Shown in pieces: positions 1 to 8,687 of a stretch of 64,000 bases of DNA (the first letter of the stretch is position 1; each line of letters starts with the position of its first letter). The position numbers and the translations under genes were made by a program. Below the pieces are notes generated by a model that was not told the origin of the DNA, did not search any database, and saw only the letters and a program-made list of their open reading frames with translations. Source of the stretch: Fidelibacterota bacterium (GTDB lineage Bacteria; Fidelibacterota; Fidelibacteria; Fidelibacterales; Fidelibacteraceae); the NCBI GenBank assembly GCA_028718545.1, contig JAQULT010000001.1, forward strand, positions 86,206 through 150,205, given 5' to 3'.

Positions 1-176
1 GCGATTAGCAACCGGGTGTTATCCGTATGCCCGTAAAGCCAGATCAACCCATAAACCGGCGGTAAAACGGACCAGAGCCGGTCCACGGTGGAATAATTCC
101 GCGTAAAAAGACCATAGAAAAACGATACGATAATTGAAACGGCCAAAATCAGAAGTGTTGTTTGAAATGCAGACAT
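1..176 (-). CDS. DUF1295 membrane protein, N-terminal fragment
   Basis: This is the first 58 codons of a minus-strand gene that runs off the left edge of the window. The ATG is at 174-176 and is preceded on the minus strand by the ribosome site AAGGGAG. The product starts with a hydrophobic helix (about residues 5-24), followed by a segment containing TVDRLWSVLPPVYGLIW. That segment is typical of the DUF1295 family of multi-pass membrane proteins, which is related to steroid 5-alpha-reductases and isoprenylcysteine methyltransferases. No function is established for most members. The catalytic C-terminal part lies outside the window, so the family call rests on the N-terminal motif only. Confidence 0.7.
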   Translation of the reverse strand, partial: MSAFQTTLLILAVSIIVSFFYGLFTRNYSTVDRLWSVLPPVYGLIWLYGHTDNTRLLI

Positions 177-255
177 TTTGTTTCTCCCTTACCTGTGTTT
201 TATCAAAACATTAAAATATATAAAAAATCATGAGATTGCCAAAATAATTTATGTT

Positions 256-601
256 GAACCGCGCTGCGGTTCGGTTTTTTGGTTTTCCAATGTTCTATTG
301 GCATTGAACCCCGCCGGGGTTAAATTTGCTAACAGCCATTATTTCCGGCATTGATGCCTACATAAAGCACTCCGGGCGGAGTATGAATCCCCTATTATAA
401 TTAAAGCGCTGATTGAACGCATCCCCGTCAACGGATAAACCACGATAGCACGAAATACTCCTTAAACATAAAGTGCAGCGCGGTTCAAAAAATATCCGCT
501 CATTCATTCCTAATTGATCAGCTTATGAAAGGCATCCCCGTCAGGGGATGGACCCTAATAGCAAACGATATCCTCTAAAAAAAGAACCCCGCCAGGGTTC
601 T
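256..601. repeat. array of short REP-like hairpins
   Basis: The 459-bp gap between 177 and 635 holds no convincing gene. It does contain a series of short perfect or near-perfect inverted repeats: 256-272 (GAACCGC/GCGGTTC), 307-321 (AACCCC/GGGGTT), 369-382 (ACTCCG/CGGAGT), 533-550 (CATCCCC/GGGGATG) and 583-601 (AGAACCC/GGGTTCT). They are spaced roughly 30-150 bp apart. The stems differ in sequence but share a GC-rich core with A/T edges, as in REP elements. The neighbouring gene belongs to the transposase family that acts on such hairpins elsewhere. The hairpin at 256-272 is followed by T6, but no plus-strand gene precedes it, so it is not called a terminator. Confidence 0.55.
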
Positions 602-635
602 ACCAAAGCCCGCGGTAAGGAATACAAACATATTG

Positions 636-1100
636 TTACGGATCAATATAATCAAGCTCATCAAAAAATGGATCATCGTCCATATCCAGGCCTTTCCTTG
701 CCCGGTAATGCAGATATTCCTCCCGGGCCCGGCGTTCTTCCTGATACTCCTCGTCTTCAGCCTGGATGAAATCAATGATATGATCCATTCTGTGGATACT
801 ATGGGTATAAGCCCAATAATCCTTTTCCCAGTTGCGAAAACCCTTGATCGGAATATTTTTCCTGATCATTTCCTCCGAGGAGAGCATGATCTCCTGGAGC
901 AAATCACCCAGGGCAACTTTCGGGTCCAGGGAGATCAACATGTGTAATTGATTCATACGGCCGGCGATCGCGTAGATTTGGCAACACTTCTTTTCGAGCG
1001 ATTCCGAAATAAATGCCACAAGCCGATTGTTGTTCAAATTCATTTCACGGCCATGTTTTTCCGCCCGGAGCATAATGTGGTAAGCAATACCTAAAGACAT
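636..1100 (-). CDS. IS200/RAYT-like transposase homologue, catalytic residues lost
   Basis: This small protein aligns by eye along its length with the Y1 (IS200-like, REP-associated) transposase family. It has the central motif where GMPDHVHLLISL is usual and a C-terminal acidic EEYL...DDD tail. The HUH motif reads Q-L-H (codons at 942-950), so the first metal-binding His is Gln. The segment that normally carries the nucleophilic Tyr (YI.NQ) reads DFIQ, with Phe at 768-770. The protein is therefore unlikely to cleave DNA but may still bind hairpins. I chose the ATG at 1098-1100 because GGAAGGA lies 6-7 nt upstream. An upstream ATG at 1113-1115 would add five residues but has no good ribosome site. 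The adjacent hairpin array suggests a REP/RAYT relationship. Confidence 0.7.
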   Translation of the reverse strand: MSLGIAYHIMLRAEKHGREMNLNNNRLVAFISESLEKKCCQIYAIAGRMNQLHMLISLDPKVALGDLLQEIMLSSEEMIRKNIPIKGFRNWEKDYWAYTHSIHRMDHIIDFIQAEDEEYQEERRAREEYLHYRARKGLDMDDDPFFDELDYIDP

Positions 1101-1171
1101 ATTCGTCCTTCCCATTTTTTGCGATACAATTTACAGCGCACGCATCCTTTCATCAAGCATGGAATTACAGA

Positions 1172-1187
1172 TGTGACCCTCATCACA
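1172..1187. promoter_or_regulatory. CRP/FNR-type palindrome upstream of amylase
   Basis: The 16-mer TGTGACCCTCATCACA matches TGTGA-N6-TCACA exactly, the consensus for CRP-family regulators. It lies in the 195-bp divergent region between the transposase homologue and the GH13 amylase. A possible -10 element, TATAAT, is at 1245-1250, which would place the palindrome centre near -77 relative to an inferred start. Control of an alpha-glucan enzyme by a CRP-family protein would be biologically natural. No CRP gene is visible in the window. Confidence 0.4.
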
Positions 1188-1295
1188 GCTCCTCAAAACA
1201 AGGACCGGAACGGATTAATATATTTTAATCTTGAAAAAAGCGTTTATAATCCCTATTTTAACCGGAACTAATCGATTTCAGGACAAGGGAAAAAT

Positions 1296-4115
1296 ATGAG
1301 AAAAATTGCATTTCTGATGTGCGTTTTAACGATCGTTGCTTATGCCCAAAACCCGGTTTATTCCGATCCGGCATTCTCCACAGAAAACGACTCCATAATT
1401 GTCTATTATGATGCCACTATGGGAAATCAGGCGCTGAAAGATTATTCCGGCACGCTCTATGCACATACCGGCGTGATGATTGAAGGCAGCAGCCAGTGGG
1501 AGTATGTCTGGACCAGCTGGCCAAGTACGAATGTTGATAAAAATAAACTTCTTAAAATATCCGATAACCTTTATAAGCTCGTGATCGGCTATCCGCATGA
1601 ATACTATAGCTGCCCGGATTCCGTCAAGATATTGAAACTGGCATTCGTATTTCGCAGTACTAGCGGTTCGCCTCAAAGTGAAGACCTTTTCATTACACTC
1701 TATGAACCCGGAATTACCACGGCTTGGCTCCAGCCGGCAATGAGTTTCCCGTACGGAGCGCCGGAACGTTCTCCGCTCTTTATCCCGGAGGAAGGAGAAA
1801 GCCAGCGTCTGGTCGCAGGAGTCAGCGATGTGGCGGACTCCATTTTTCTCTTTTTAAATGAGCATCTGATCCATACGGAAACGAACCGGGACAGCCTGAT
1901 CTACGATCTGAGCGCCGCCGAACTGCAGACGGGACTCAATTATCTGAAAGCCGTTGCCGTTGCCGGGGAACTCCGGGATACGACCGACAATTTGTGCGTC
2001 GCAAAATACGCTGCGAATAGCGGCACCCGTCCGGCGGGACTGCAGGACGGGATTACCGTGAATTCGGGATCATCCGTGAGTTTGTCGCTTTTTGCCCCGT
2101 ATAAAGAGTTTATATATGTGATTGGAGATTTCAATGACTGGAAGATTGATCCGGATTACCAGATGAAAAAGGATATCCGGCATACGGATTCGACCTGGTT
2201 CTGGATCAATCTGCAGGATCTTCCTGCAGGGGAGCTTGGATTTCAGTATCTCGTGGACGGCGAGATCCGTATCGCGGACCCTTACAGTCCGCTTATCCTT
2301 GATCCCTGGAATGATGAATATATTTCCGAAACGCGCTATCCGGGGTTGAAAGCTTACCCGAAAGACAAGACCGCCTTCCCGGTGGGGGTTCTGAATACCG
2401 ATCCGCCGGCCTTTAACTGGACTGACCAGGATTTTGTGCGCCCGGCAAAGGACGAACTGGTGATCTACGAATTGCTGATCCGTGACTGGAGTTATATCCG
2501 GACCTATCAGGCGCTAATCGATTCCATCAACTATTTCAAACGCCTGGGGATCACGGCCATCGAACTGATGCCCGTCCAGGAATTCGAGGGGAACGAAAGT
2601 TGGGGCTATAATCCCATGTTCCATTTTGCTCCGGACAAATATTACGGTCCGGCGCATAAACTGAAAGAACTGGTCAATCTCTGCCACAATAACGGCATAG
2701 CCGTGATCCTGGATGTGGTTTATAATCATGCTACCGGACAAAACCCCCTGGTGCGCCTGTACAATGAAGGAGATTACGGAAAACCCACTGCGGAGAATCC
2801 CTGGTTCAATACCGGAGACATGCACCCCTTTAGTGTGTTCTACGATATGGACCACGAAAACAAGGCCACCCAATATTATCTGGACCGTGCCAACCGCTAT
2901 TGGATCGAGGAATTCCATATCGACGGTTACCGGTTTGATTTGTCCAAAGGTTTTACACAAAGATATTCCGGTTCCGATGTGAATTACTGGGGACAGTATG
3001 ATGCCGGCCGTATCGCGCTTTTGAAACGCATGGCAAACCGCATCTGGGAATTTGATCCGGGTGCCTATGTGATCCTGGAGCATTTCAGTGAAAACAGCGA
3101 GGAACTCGAACTGGCGCATTACGGCATGATGCTCTGGGGTAACGGCAATCATAACTATTCCGAAGCATCCATGGGATATCTGGGCTCTTCGGACCTTTCC
3201 TGGCTGTATCACGGCAGCCGCGGCTGGTCTTACTGGCACGTCGTCGGCTATATGGAGAGCCACGACGAAGAACGCATCACCTTTAAGAATAAGGAATACG
3301 GCAACAGTGCCGGGACCTATAACATCAAGTATCTGAACAATGCCCTGGACCGCATGGAGCTTGCCGCAGTATTTCTTTTAAGTTTGCCCGGACCCAAGCT
3401 GATCTGGCAATTCGGAGAACTGGGCTATGATTATTCCATCGATTATAACGGACGCACCGGAAATAAGCCCATCAAATGGGATTATTATCGGGTAAGCGAT
3501 CGCCGGGATGTCTATAATCTGTATTCGGCAATGAATTTTTTGCGGGCGAATTACAAAACCTTCGGAGCGGCTACCGGCGTTGAACTTTATGTCGGCAACA
3601 ATGTCGCTGCCAAGCGCATCAAACTCTCCGGCGACAGCCCCAATGCGGTGGTTCTGGGGAATTTTGATGTGGTTTCGCAGGCCGCTGATCCCGCTTTTCA
3701 CCACGCAGGCCCCTGGTATGAATATTTTAACGATGACACACTGAACGTCAGCAATACCAACGAAGGCATCCTGCTTGCGCCGGGAGAATACCGTATTTAC
3801 ACGGATCAGAAATTGATGTCGCCTCCGGTGGCACGGACTTCCGTCTTACCGAGATCTTTTGAATTGAAACAAAATTATCCTAATCCCTTCAATCCGCAGA
3901 CATGGATCGCTTACCGCTTAACGGCCGACAATCCGGTGGAACTCTCGGTATACGATCTGCAGGGACAAAAAGTGCGAACGCTGGTGAACAGCTACCAGTC
4001 TGCGGGAGAATACGAAGTTGTTTTTAATGGGGAAGGTCTGAGCAGCGGGGTATACTTCTACCGTCTGAATAGCGGGCGACATAGAGAAACCCGGAAAATG
4101 CTGTACATGAAATAA
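1296..4115 (+). CDS. type IX-secreted GH13 alpha-amylase with CBM modules
   Basis: A large secreted alpha-glucan hydrolase. Residues 1-18 are a signal peptide. Residues about 25-140 resemble the starch-binding N-terminal module common in Bacteroidetes amylases. Residues about 250-340 form a CBM48-like domain. The GH13 barrel spans about 385-740 with its four regions visible: DVVYNH (473-478), GYRFD with nucleophile D548, VILEH with acid/base E595, and MESHDEER with D657. Residues about 853-939 are a type IX sorting domain starting near FELKQNYPNPFNP and ending in KMLYMK, so the enzyme should be exported across the outer membrane and anchored or released. The start has AAGGGA upstream. It heads the alpha-glucan locus and sits behind a CRP-type palindrome. 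Substrate specificity (amylase versus pullulanase) cannot be read from sequence alone. Confidence 0.9.
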   Translation: MRKIAFLMCVLTIVAYAQNPVYSDPAFSTENDSIIVYYDATMGNQALKDYSGTLYAHTGVMIEGSSQWEYVWTSWPSTNVDKNKLLKISDNLYKLVIGYPHEYYSCPDSVKILKLAFVFRSTSGSPQSEDLFITLYEPGITTAWLQPAMSFPYGAPERSPLFIPEEGESQRLVAGVSDVADSIFLFLNEHLIHTETNRDSLIYDLSAAELQTGLNYLKAVAVAGELRDTTDNLCVAKYAANSGTRPAGLQDGITVNSGSSVSLSLFAPYKEFIYVIGDFNDWKIDPDYQMKKDIRHTDSTWFWINLQDLPAGELGFQYLVDGEIRIADPYSPLILDPWNDEYISETRYPGLKAYPKDKTAFPVGVLNTDPPAFNWTDQDFVRPAKDELVIYELLIRDWSYIRTYQALIDSINYFKRLGITAIELMPVQEFEGNESWGYNPMFHFAPDKYYGPAHKLKELVNLCHNNGIAVILDVVYNHATGQNPLVRLYNEGDYGKPTAENPWFNTGDMHPFSVFYDMDHENKATQYYLDRANRYWIEEFHIDGYRFDLSKGFTQRYSGSDVNYWGQYDAGRIALLKRMANRIWEFDPGAYVILEHFSENSEELELAHYGMMLWGNGNHNYSEASMGYLGSSDLSWLYHGSRGWSYWHVVGYMESHDEERITFKNKEYGNSAGTYNIKYLNNALDRMELAAVFLLSLPGPKLIWQFGELGYDYSIDYNGRTGNKPIKWDYYRVSDRRDVYNLYSAMNFLRANYKTFGAATGVELYVGNNVAAKRIKLSGDSPNAVVLGNFDVVSQAADPAFHHAGPWYEYFNDDTLNVSNTNEGILLAPGEYRIYTDQKLMSPPVARTSVLPRSFELKQNYPNPFNPQTWIAYRLTADNPVELSVYDLQGQKVRTLVNSYQSAGEYEVVFNGEGLSSGVYFYRLNSGRHRETRKMLYMK

Positions 4116-4135
4116 AACCCGCAGACCAGGTATTT

Positions 4136-5512
4136 ATGGCAATTGTACTTTCCTTTACATCCCTGTGTCTCCTGCTGGTAGCGGGAAAGCTTTTGCGCGT
4201 ACGCATCCGTTTACTCCAGAAACTCTATCTTCCGGCTGCTGTGGTCGACGGTCTGCTGGGGCTTATCCTGATCCAATCCCTGGGTAAACTGCTTCCCGCT
4301 GCTGTATATGCCGGTTGGGACAAACTCCCGGGTTTTCTTATCAATATCTGTTTTGCATGCCTCTTTCTGGGCGTGCGTATCCCAAAGCTTTCAAAGATCT
4401 GGCAGCAAAGCGGTCCGCAGCTGGCCTACGGACAAATCGTTGCCTGGGGGCAGTATGTGGTAGGAATCGGACTTGCCTTGATCCTGATTACCCCGCTTTT
4501 CAAGATACCTGCATATTTCGGGATCATTATTCCCGTCGGATTTGAAGGCGGGCATGGAACTGCTTCCGGTCTGGCGGAACAATTCAGCGTTTACGGCTGG
4601 CCGGAAGGACGGGATTTTGCCATGACATCAGCCACTCTGGGGATCATATCCGCCATTATCAGCGGTACCTGGCTAATCAACCGGGCTGTGCGAAAAGGTT
4701 TTACACGGCAATTAAAACGCATAGAGGATATTCCCGAGAATAATGTTATCGGAATTTACGATCCGGACGAACAGCCTTCCGCGGGACGGCAAACGGTGTC
4801 AGCAGGTTCGGTGGACAGCTTTGCCCTGCACATCGCCATTGTCGGGCTGGCCGTTTTTATCGGATATGCCTTCAAGCTTGGACTCACATCATTGGAATCA
4901 CTTTTTCCCGCCATGCAGAAGAACGGCATTCTGCGTTCCTTCCCGCTTTTTCCCCTCTCAATGGTAGGCGGATTGCTGATACAGCTTTTTATTTCACGGG
5001 TGATGAAAATGCCGCATATTCTGGACCGTGAAACCCTGCAGCGCATATCCGGAACGTCGCTGGATTTTTTAATTGTTTCCGCAGTTGCGATGATCAATCT
5101 TTCGATGATATCTCAAAATATTCTTCCACTGCTGATCATTGTCGTAGCAGGTATTCTTTGGAACATCGGCTGCGTGTTGTTTTTTGCCCGGCACTTGCTT
5201 CCGGATGCCTGGTTCGAACGTGCAATCGCGGAAATGGGGCAATCTATGGGGGTTACGGCGACAGGGCTCCTGCTTCTGCGGGTCGTGGATCCCGAACAAA
5301 AAACGGCTGCTTATCCCGCTTTCGGCTATAAACAACTCCTGCATGAACCCATTATGGGCGGCGGAATTTGGACATCGGTGGCTTTTCCGCTTTGTATCCT
5401 TGCGGGACCGGTCACGGTATTCCTGATCGCCTGTTCCGCTATCGGCATCTGGCTGCTCGTCTGGCTGTTGTTCTTCCGTAAGAACGTGGCGGCTTCAAAA
5501 TCGACAAAATAA
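4136..5512 (+). CDS. sodium/glutamate symporter-like (GltS family) permease
   Basis: An inner-membrane carrier of 458 residues with about ten to twelve hydrophobic segments. It carries the motif PVGFEGGHGTASGLAEQF, matching the GGHGTA signature of GltS-type sodium:glutamate symporters. Members import glutamate with sodium. This one is somewhat longer than the E. coli protein (about 400 residues) and diverges elsewhere, so the true substrate may be another carboxylate. It follows the amylase by 20 bp in the same direction and precedes a secreted GH13 enzyme. It may therefore be co-transcribed with glucan genes although the family does not transport sugars. Confidence 0.8.
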   Translation: MAIVLSFTSLCLLLVAGKLLRVRIRLLQKLYLPAAVVDGLLGLILIQSLGKLLPAAVYAGWDKLPGFLINICFACLFLGVRIPKLSKIWQQSGPQLAYGQIVAWGQYVVGIGLALILITPLFKIPAYFGIIIPVGFEGGHGTASGLAEQFSVYGWPEGRDFAMTSATLGIISAIISGTWLINRAVRKGFTRQLKRIEDIPENNVIGIYDPDEQPSAGRQTVSAGSVDSFALHIAIVGLAVFIGYAFKLGLTSLESLFPAMQKNGILRSFPLFPLSMVGGLLIQLFISRVMKMPHILDRETLQRISGTSLDFLIVSAVAMINLSMISQNILPLLIIVVAGILWNIGCVLFFARHLLPDAWFERAIAEMGQSMGVTATGLLLLRVVDPEQKTAAYPAFGYKQLLHEPIMGGGIWTSVAFPLCILAGPVTVFLIACSAIGIWLLVWLLFFRKNVAASKSTK

Positions 5513-5593
5513 GATGACAATTTGCAGTATGTTCCTTATTTTAGGAGGAGGTGACCGCTGCATTGGAATTTGATTAAAAAATCAAGGTCGAAA

Positions 5594-7402
5594 ATGAAAA
5601 AATTTTACCTGCTTATTATTGCACTTATTCTTTCCGCGGATCTTTATGCACTTGACATTAAGAAGATCGAGCCGCCGAACTGGTGGGTGGGAATGGAACA
5701 CGACACGGTAAAAGTGTTGCTGTACGGAGACGATTTCAGCGGTTGGGAAGCTAGTCTGCATTCGCGGAATGTCCGTATCGTTGATGCCTGTGCTTTCCCG
5801 AATATGCAGTTTTATGCGCTGACACTGAAGATCCGCAGGGCAGGGGATTGCCGTATTGTTTTTTCACATGAACAGAAAGGTCAAAAAACGGAAATCATCT
5901 TTCCGGTTCTGGAACGTAAAGCCCGCAAGATCGGCCATATCGGACCGGAAGATGTCGTATACCTGTTGATGCCCGACCGCTTTGCGGACGGTGACCCCGA
6001 TAATAATATTGTACCCGGACACAAGGATCCGCTACGGCCGGAGCACCGCTGGGGACGCCGCGGGGGAGACCTGCAGGGCGTTATGGATCATCTGGGTTAT
6101 TTGCAGGAACTCGGCATCAGCGCGCTGTGGATGACCCCGGTCTACGAAAATGACTATATCAATTGTTATCATGGCTATACGCCGACGAACACCTATGCCG
6201 TAGAACCGCATCTCGGCACACTTGAAACATACATAGCGCTTGTGGATTCCTGCCATACCCGCGGCATCAAAGTGATCCAGGACCACATTGTCAATCACAT
6301 TGCCCCCACACATCCCATAGCAGTGAATCCGCCGTCGCCCGAGTGGCTCAACGGTACCCTTGAGGATCATGAGAACTGCAATTACCGGATCCTGGATGTG
6401 ACCGACGTACACGCGCCCGAAAGTGTCAGGCGCAAACCCGTGGAAGGCTGGTTCGCCGGCTACCTGGCAGATATGAATCTGCGGCATCCCGATGTGGTGA
6501 CATACTGGGCGCAGCACGCCATCTGGTGGATCGAAACTGCGGGACTTGACGGTCTGCGACAGGATACCTATGCATATTCGGATCTTGATGGTCTACACCG
6601 CTGGGCCGAAGAAGTCCGCCGCGAATACCCGGGGATCTTTATTGTTGCGGAGGCTATGGAATTTGATCGTACGCGCCTGGCGTATTTTTTCCAACCCGGC
6701 CAGCGGCATTATCTGAGCTCTCTGGCGGATTTCGGACTTTCATCGGAAATATACCAATTGATCGCGGAAGGCAAGAGCATCGCGGATTTTTACCGCAGCC
6801 TTGCCAATGATTTTATCTATGATGATCCCAATATGATGCTGGTCTTTATGGACAATCACGATATGGGGCGATTCTTTACCGCTGTGAACGGAAATATCCG
6901 GGATTATCTTAACGCCTTTGCCCTGGTGTTCACCCTGCGCGGAATTCCGCAGATCTACTACGGGAATGAGATCGGCATGGAAGGCGGGCACGATCCGGAC
7001 AACCGGCGGGAATTTCCGGGTGGCTTTACCGGAACGGAACGGAGTGCCTTTGAAAAAAATGGTCGGACTGCAGAGGAAAACCGCATTTTTGAACAGTTCC
7101 GCACCTTTACCGCGCTTCGGAAGGAACATCCACAGCTGTTCCGCGAAACCATGCAGCACGATTTGCAGGGTGAGGCCTATCTGCTGCGTCGCGGACTGCA
7201 AGGGTCTGAGACGCTGTTACTGACGGTATATAATGCCTCCGAAAACAAGGGGGACATCTTTTATGGACGCCTGCTGACCGAAAATTTTGTACATATTGAA
7301 ATTTTGAAACCGGTCAGTACGGGAACGATGCAGATCGATACGGCAGAAAAAAAGATAAGCCTACCCGGCAGGGAAAGTACGGTCTTACTTTTTAAAAAAT
7401 AA
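5594..7402 (+). CDS. secreted cyclomaltodextrinase/neopullulanase-like GH13
   Basis: An alpha-glucan hydrolase of about 602 residues. It has a signal peptide (MKKFYLLIIALILSADLYA) and an N-terminal cyclomaltodextrinase-type beta-sandwich (about residues 25-105, containing PPNWWVGM). The GH13 barrel and a short C-terminal beta domain follow. Catalytic residues, counted from this start, are D324 in GLRQD, E353 in IVAEAM and D423 in MDNHDMGR. There is no type IX tail, so a periplasmic location is likely. The ATG at 5594 has AAGG at a good distance and begins the signal peptide cleanly. A TTG at 5570 lies downstream of a strong AGGAGGAGGTGA (5543-5554), but its spacing is too long. It probably processes the oligosaccharides released by the surface amylase. 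Confidence 0.88.
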   Translation: MKKFYLLIIALILSADLYALDIKKIEPPNWWVGMEHDTVKVLLYGDDFSGWEASLHSRNVRIVDACAFPNMQFYALTLKIRRAGDCRIVFSHEQKGQKTEIIFPVLERKARKIGHIGPEDVVYLLMPDRFADGDPDNNIVPGHKDPLRPEHRWGRRGGDLQGVMDHLGYLQELGISALWMTPVYENDYINCYHGYTPTNTYAVEPHLGTLETYIALVDSCHTRGIKVIQDHIVNHIAPTHPIAVNPPSPEWLNGTLEDHENCNYRILDVTDVHAPESVRRKPVEGWFAGYLADMNLRHPDVVTYWAQHAIWWIETAGLDGLRQDTYAYSDLDGLHRWAEEVRREYPGIFIVAEAMEFDRTRLAYFFQPGQRHYLSSLADFGLSSEIYQLIAEGKSIADFYRSLANDFIYDDPNMMLVFMDNHDMGRFFTAVNGNIRDYLNAFALVFTLRGIPQIYYGNEIGMEGGHDPDNRREFPGGFTGTERSAFEKNGRTAEENRIFEQFRTFTALRKEHPQLFRETMQHDLQGEAYLLRRGLQGSETLLLTVYNASENKGDIFYGRLLTENFVHIEILKPVSTGTMQIDTAEKKISLPGRESTVLLFKK

Positions 7403-7406
7403 ATTC

Positions 7407-8624
7407 TTAAGTAGTTGTTTTAATACCGCCGGCTGCATTTTCGGGGATCTCGCAGCAACCCTTCAATACAACGCGGATGCAGGTGCCTTTTCCGGGTTTA
7501 GAGGATTTAACGAATATTTTTCCCTTGTGATATTCTTCGATGATACGCTTGGTCAGCGACAGTCCCATTCCCCAGCCACGTTTTTTTGTGCTGAAGCCGG
7601 GTTTAAAAATGGTTTTCCACTGTTTATCGGGAATGCCTTTCCCGCTGTCTTCAACATCAATATAAATGGAATCGTCCTGCTGCTGAAAATTCACCAGAAT
7701 TTTTCCGGGTTTTCCTTCCAGGGCATCTACGCCGTTCTTGATCAGGTTTTCCAGAGCCCATTCCAGCAGTTCGCGGTTAGCGAGCAGGGCCGCCTTCACA
7801 TTCAGACGGAACTGCAGGTCTACGGCCTTATTCTTTTGGGGAATCCGCCGTTCGATATACTGTTTGACATTTTTAAAAAGGTCTTCGGCGGCAATGGGTT
7901 CACGACGGACCTTTGCTCCGATCTGGGCAAAACGGTTGGAGACTTTTTCCAGCCGCCGGATATCCACATCCATTTCCTGCACGATCTCGGAATCTTCCCC
8001 GAGCCGGAGCCTGGCCATTTCCAGCCAACCCATCAAGGAAGAGATAGGGGTTCCCAGCTGATGCGCCGTTTCCTTGGCAAGCCCCACCCAGATGAATTTC
8101 TTTTCACTGCCCCGGATATACTGGAATCCCAGGAAACCGGCAAGAATAATTACCAGCGCTCCCAGAATTTCAATAAAGGGCAGGTAGGTCAGCCGGCGGA
8201 TGGTAATACTGTCCCCGTAGTGGATCAGACCCACAAGCTGATCCCCGATCATCAGGGGCACCGCTTCGTTATTCTCATCCATTTTGGAGACAATATTTAA
8301 TAAATGGGCTTTCAATTCCGGCGTGGCCGTAGCCGTATCGTGCACGAAAGGAATATTTTTCCAGGCGTTGATCTCCCGGCTTTCGGGAACCGTGATAATG
8401 ATAGGGAAAGAGATGCGGGGTATGATCTCTTCAAAGAAAAAACCGTAATCCGTGAAAGCCGCGTCACCGGCCAGCCGTGCATAGAGTTCCGTGTAAAAGA
8501 TCAGCGACTGCTCGGATTCATCACGCAGTTCGCGGACAATGGTATGGGAATAAAACAGCACGGCACCTGCGAAAAGCAGAGAAACCGCGATCAGAATAAA
8601 TTTAATACGGGAACTGTTGAACAT
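7407..8624 (-). CDS. membrane sensor histidine kinase (orphan)
   Basis: A two-component sensor of 405 residues. A transmembrane segment lies at about 8-28, followed by a short periplasmic sensor region. A second segment lies at about 150-170, and then comes the kinase core. The phosphoacceptor is H188 in KETAHQLGTPISSL, and the ATPase domain shows the N box (ENLIKNGVDAL), DSGKGIP and the GWGMGLSL G2 box. The start has AAGGAA upstream. No response regulator is adjacent; the neighbours are the GH13 gene (convergent, 4 bp between stops) and the esterase (divergent). A role in glucan sensing is a positional guess only. Confidence 0.9.
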   Translation of the reverse strand: MFNSSRIKFILIAVSLLFAGAVLFYSHTIVRELRDESEQSLIFYTELYARLAGDAAFTDYGFFFEEIIPRISFPIIITVPESREINAWKNIPFVHDTATATPELKAHLLNIVSKMDENNEAVPLMIGDQLVGLIHYGDSITIRRLTYLPFIEILGALVIILAGFLGFQYIRGSEKKFIWVGLAKETAHQLGTPISSLMGWLEMARLRLGEDSEIVQEMDVDIRRLEKVSNRFAQIGAKVRREPIAAEDLFKNVKQYIERRIPQKNKAVDLQFRLNVKAALLANRELLEWALENLIKNGVDALEGKPGKILVNFQQQDDSIYIDVEDSGKGIPDKQWKTIFKPGFSTKKRGWGMGLSLTKRIIEEYHKGKIFVKSSKPGKGTCIRVVLKGCCEIPENAAGGIKTTT

Positions 8625-8687
8625 GCGATGATTCCTTGTTGTTTTCGGAAAATAAAAATATATTCATCAAGGAGCAACGGTTAAATA

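Noticed and set aside
256..280. Hairpin followed by T6 as a plus-strand terminator
   Set aside because: No plus-strand gene lies upstream in the window, and the hairpin is one of several similar ones in the array, so a REP-like origin is more likely.
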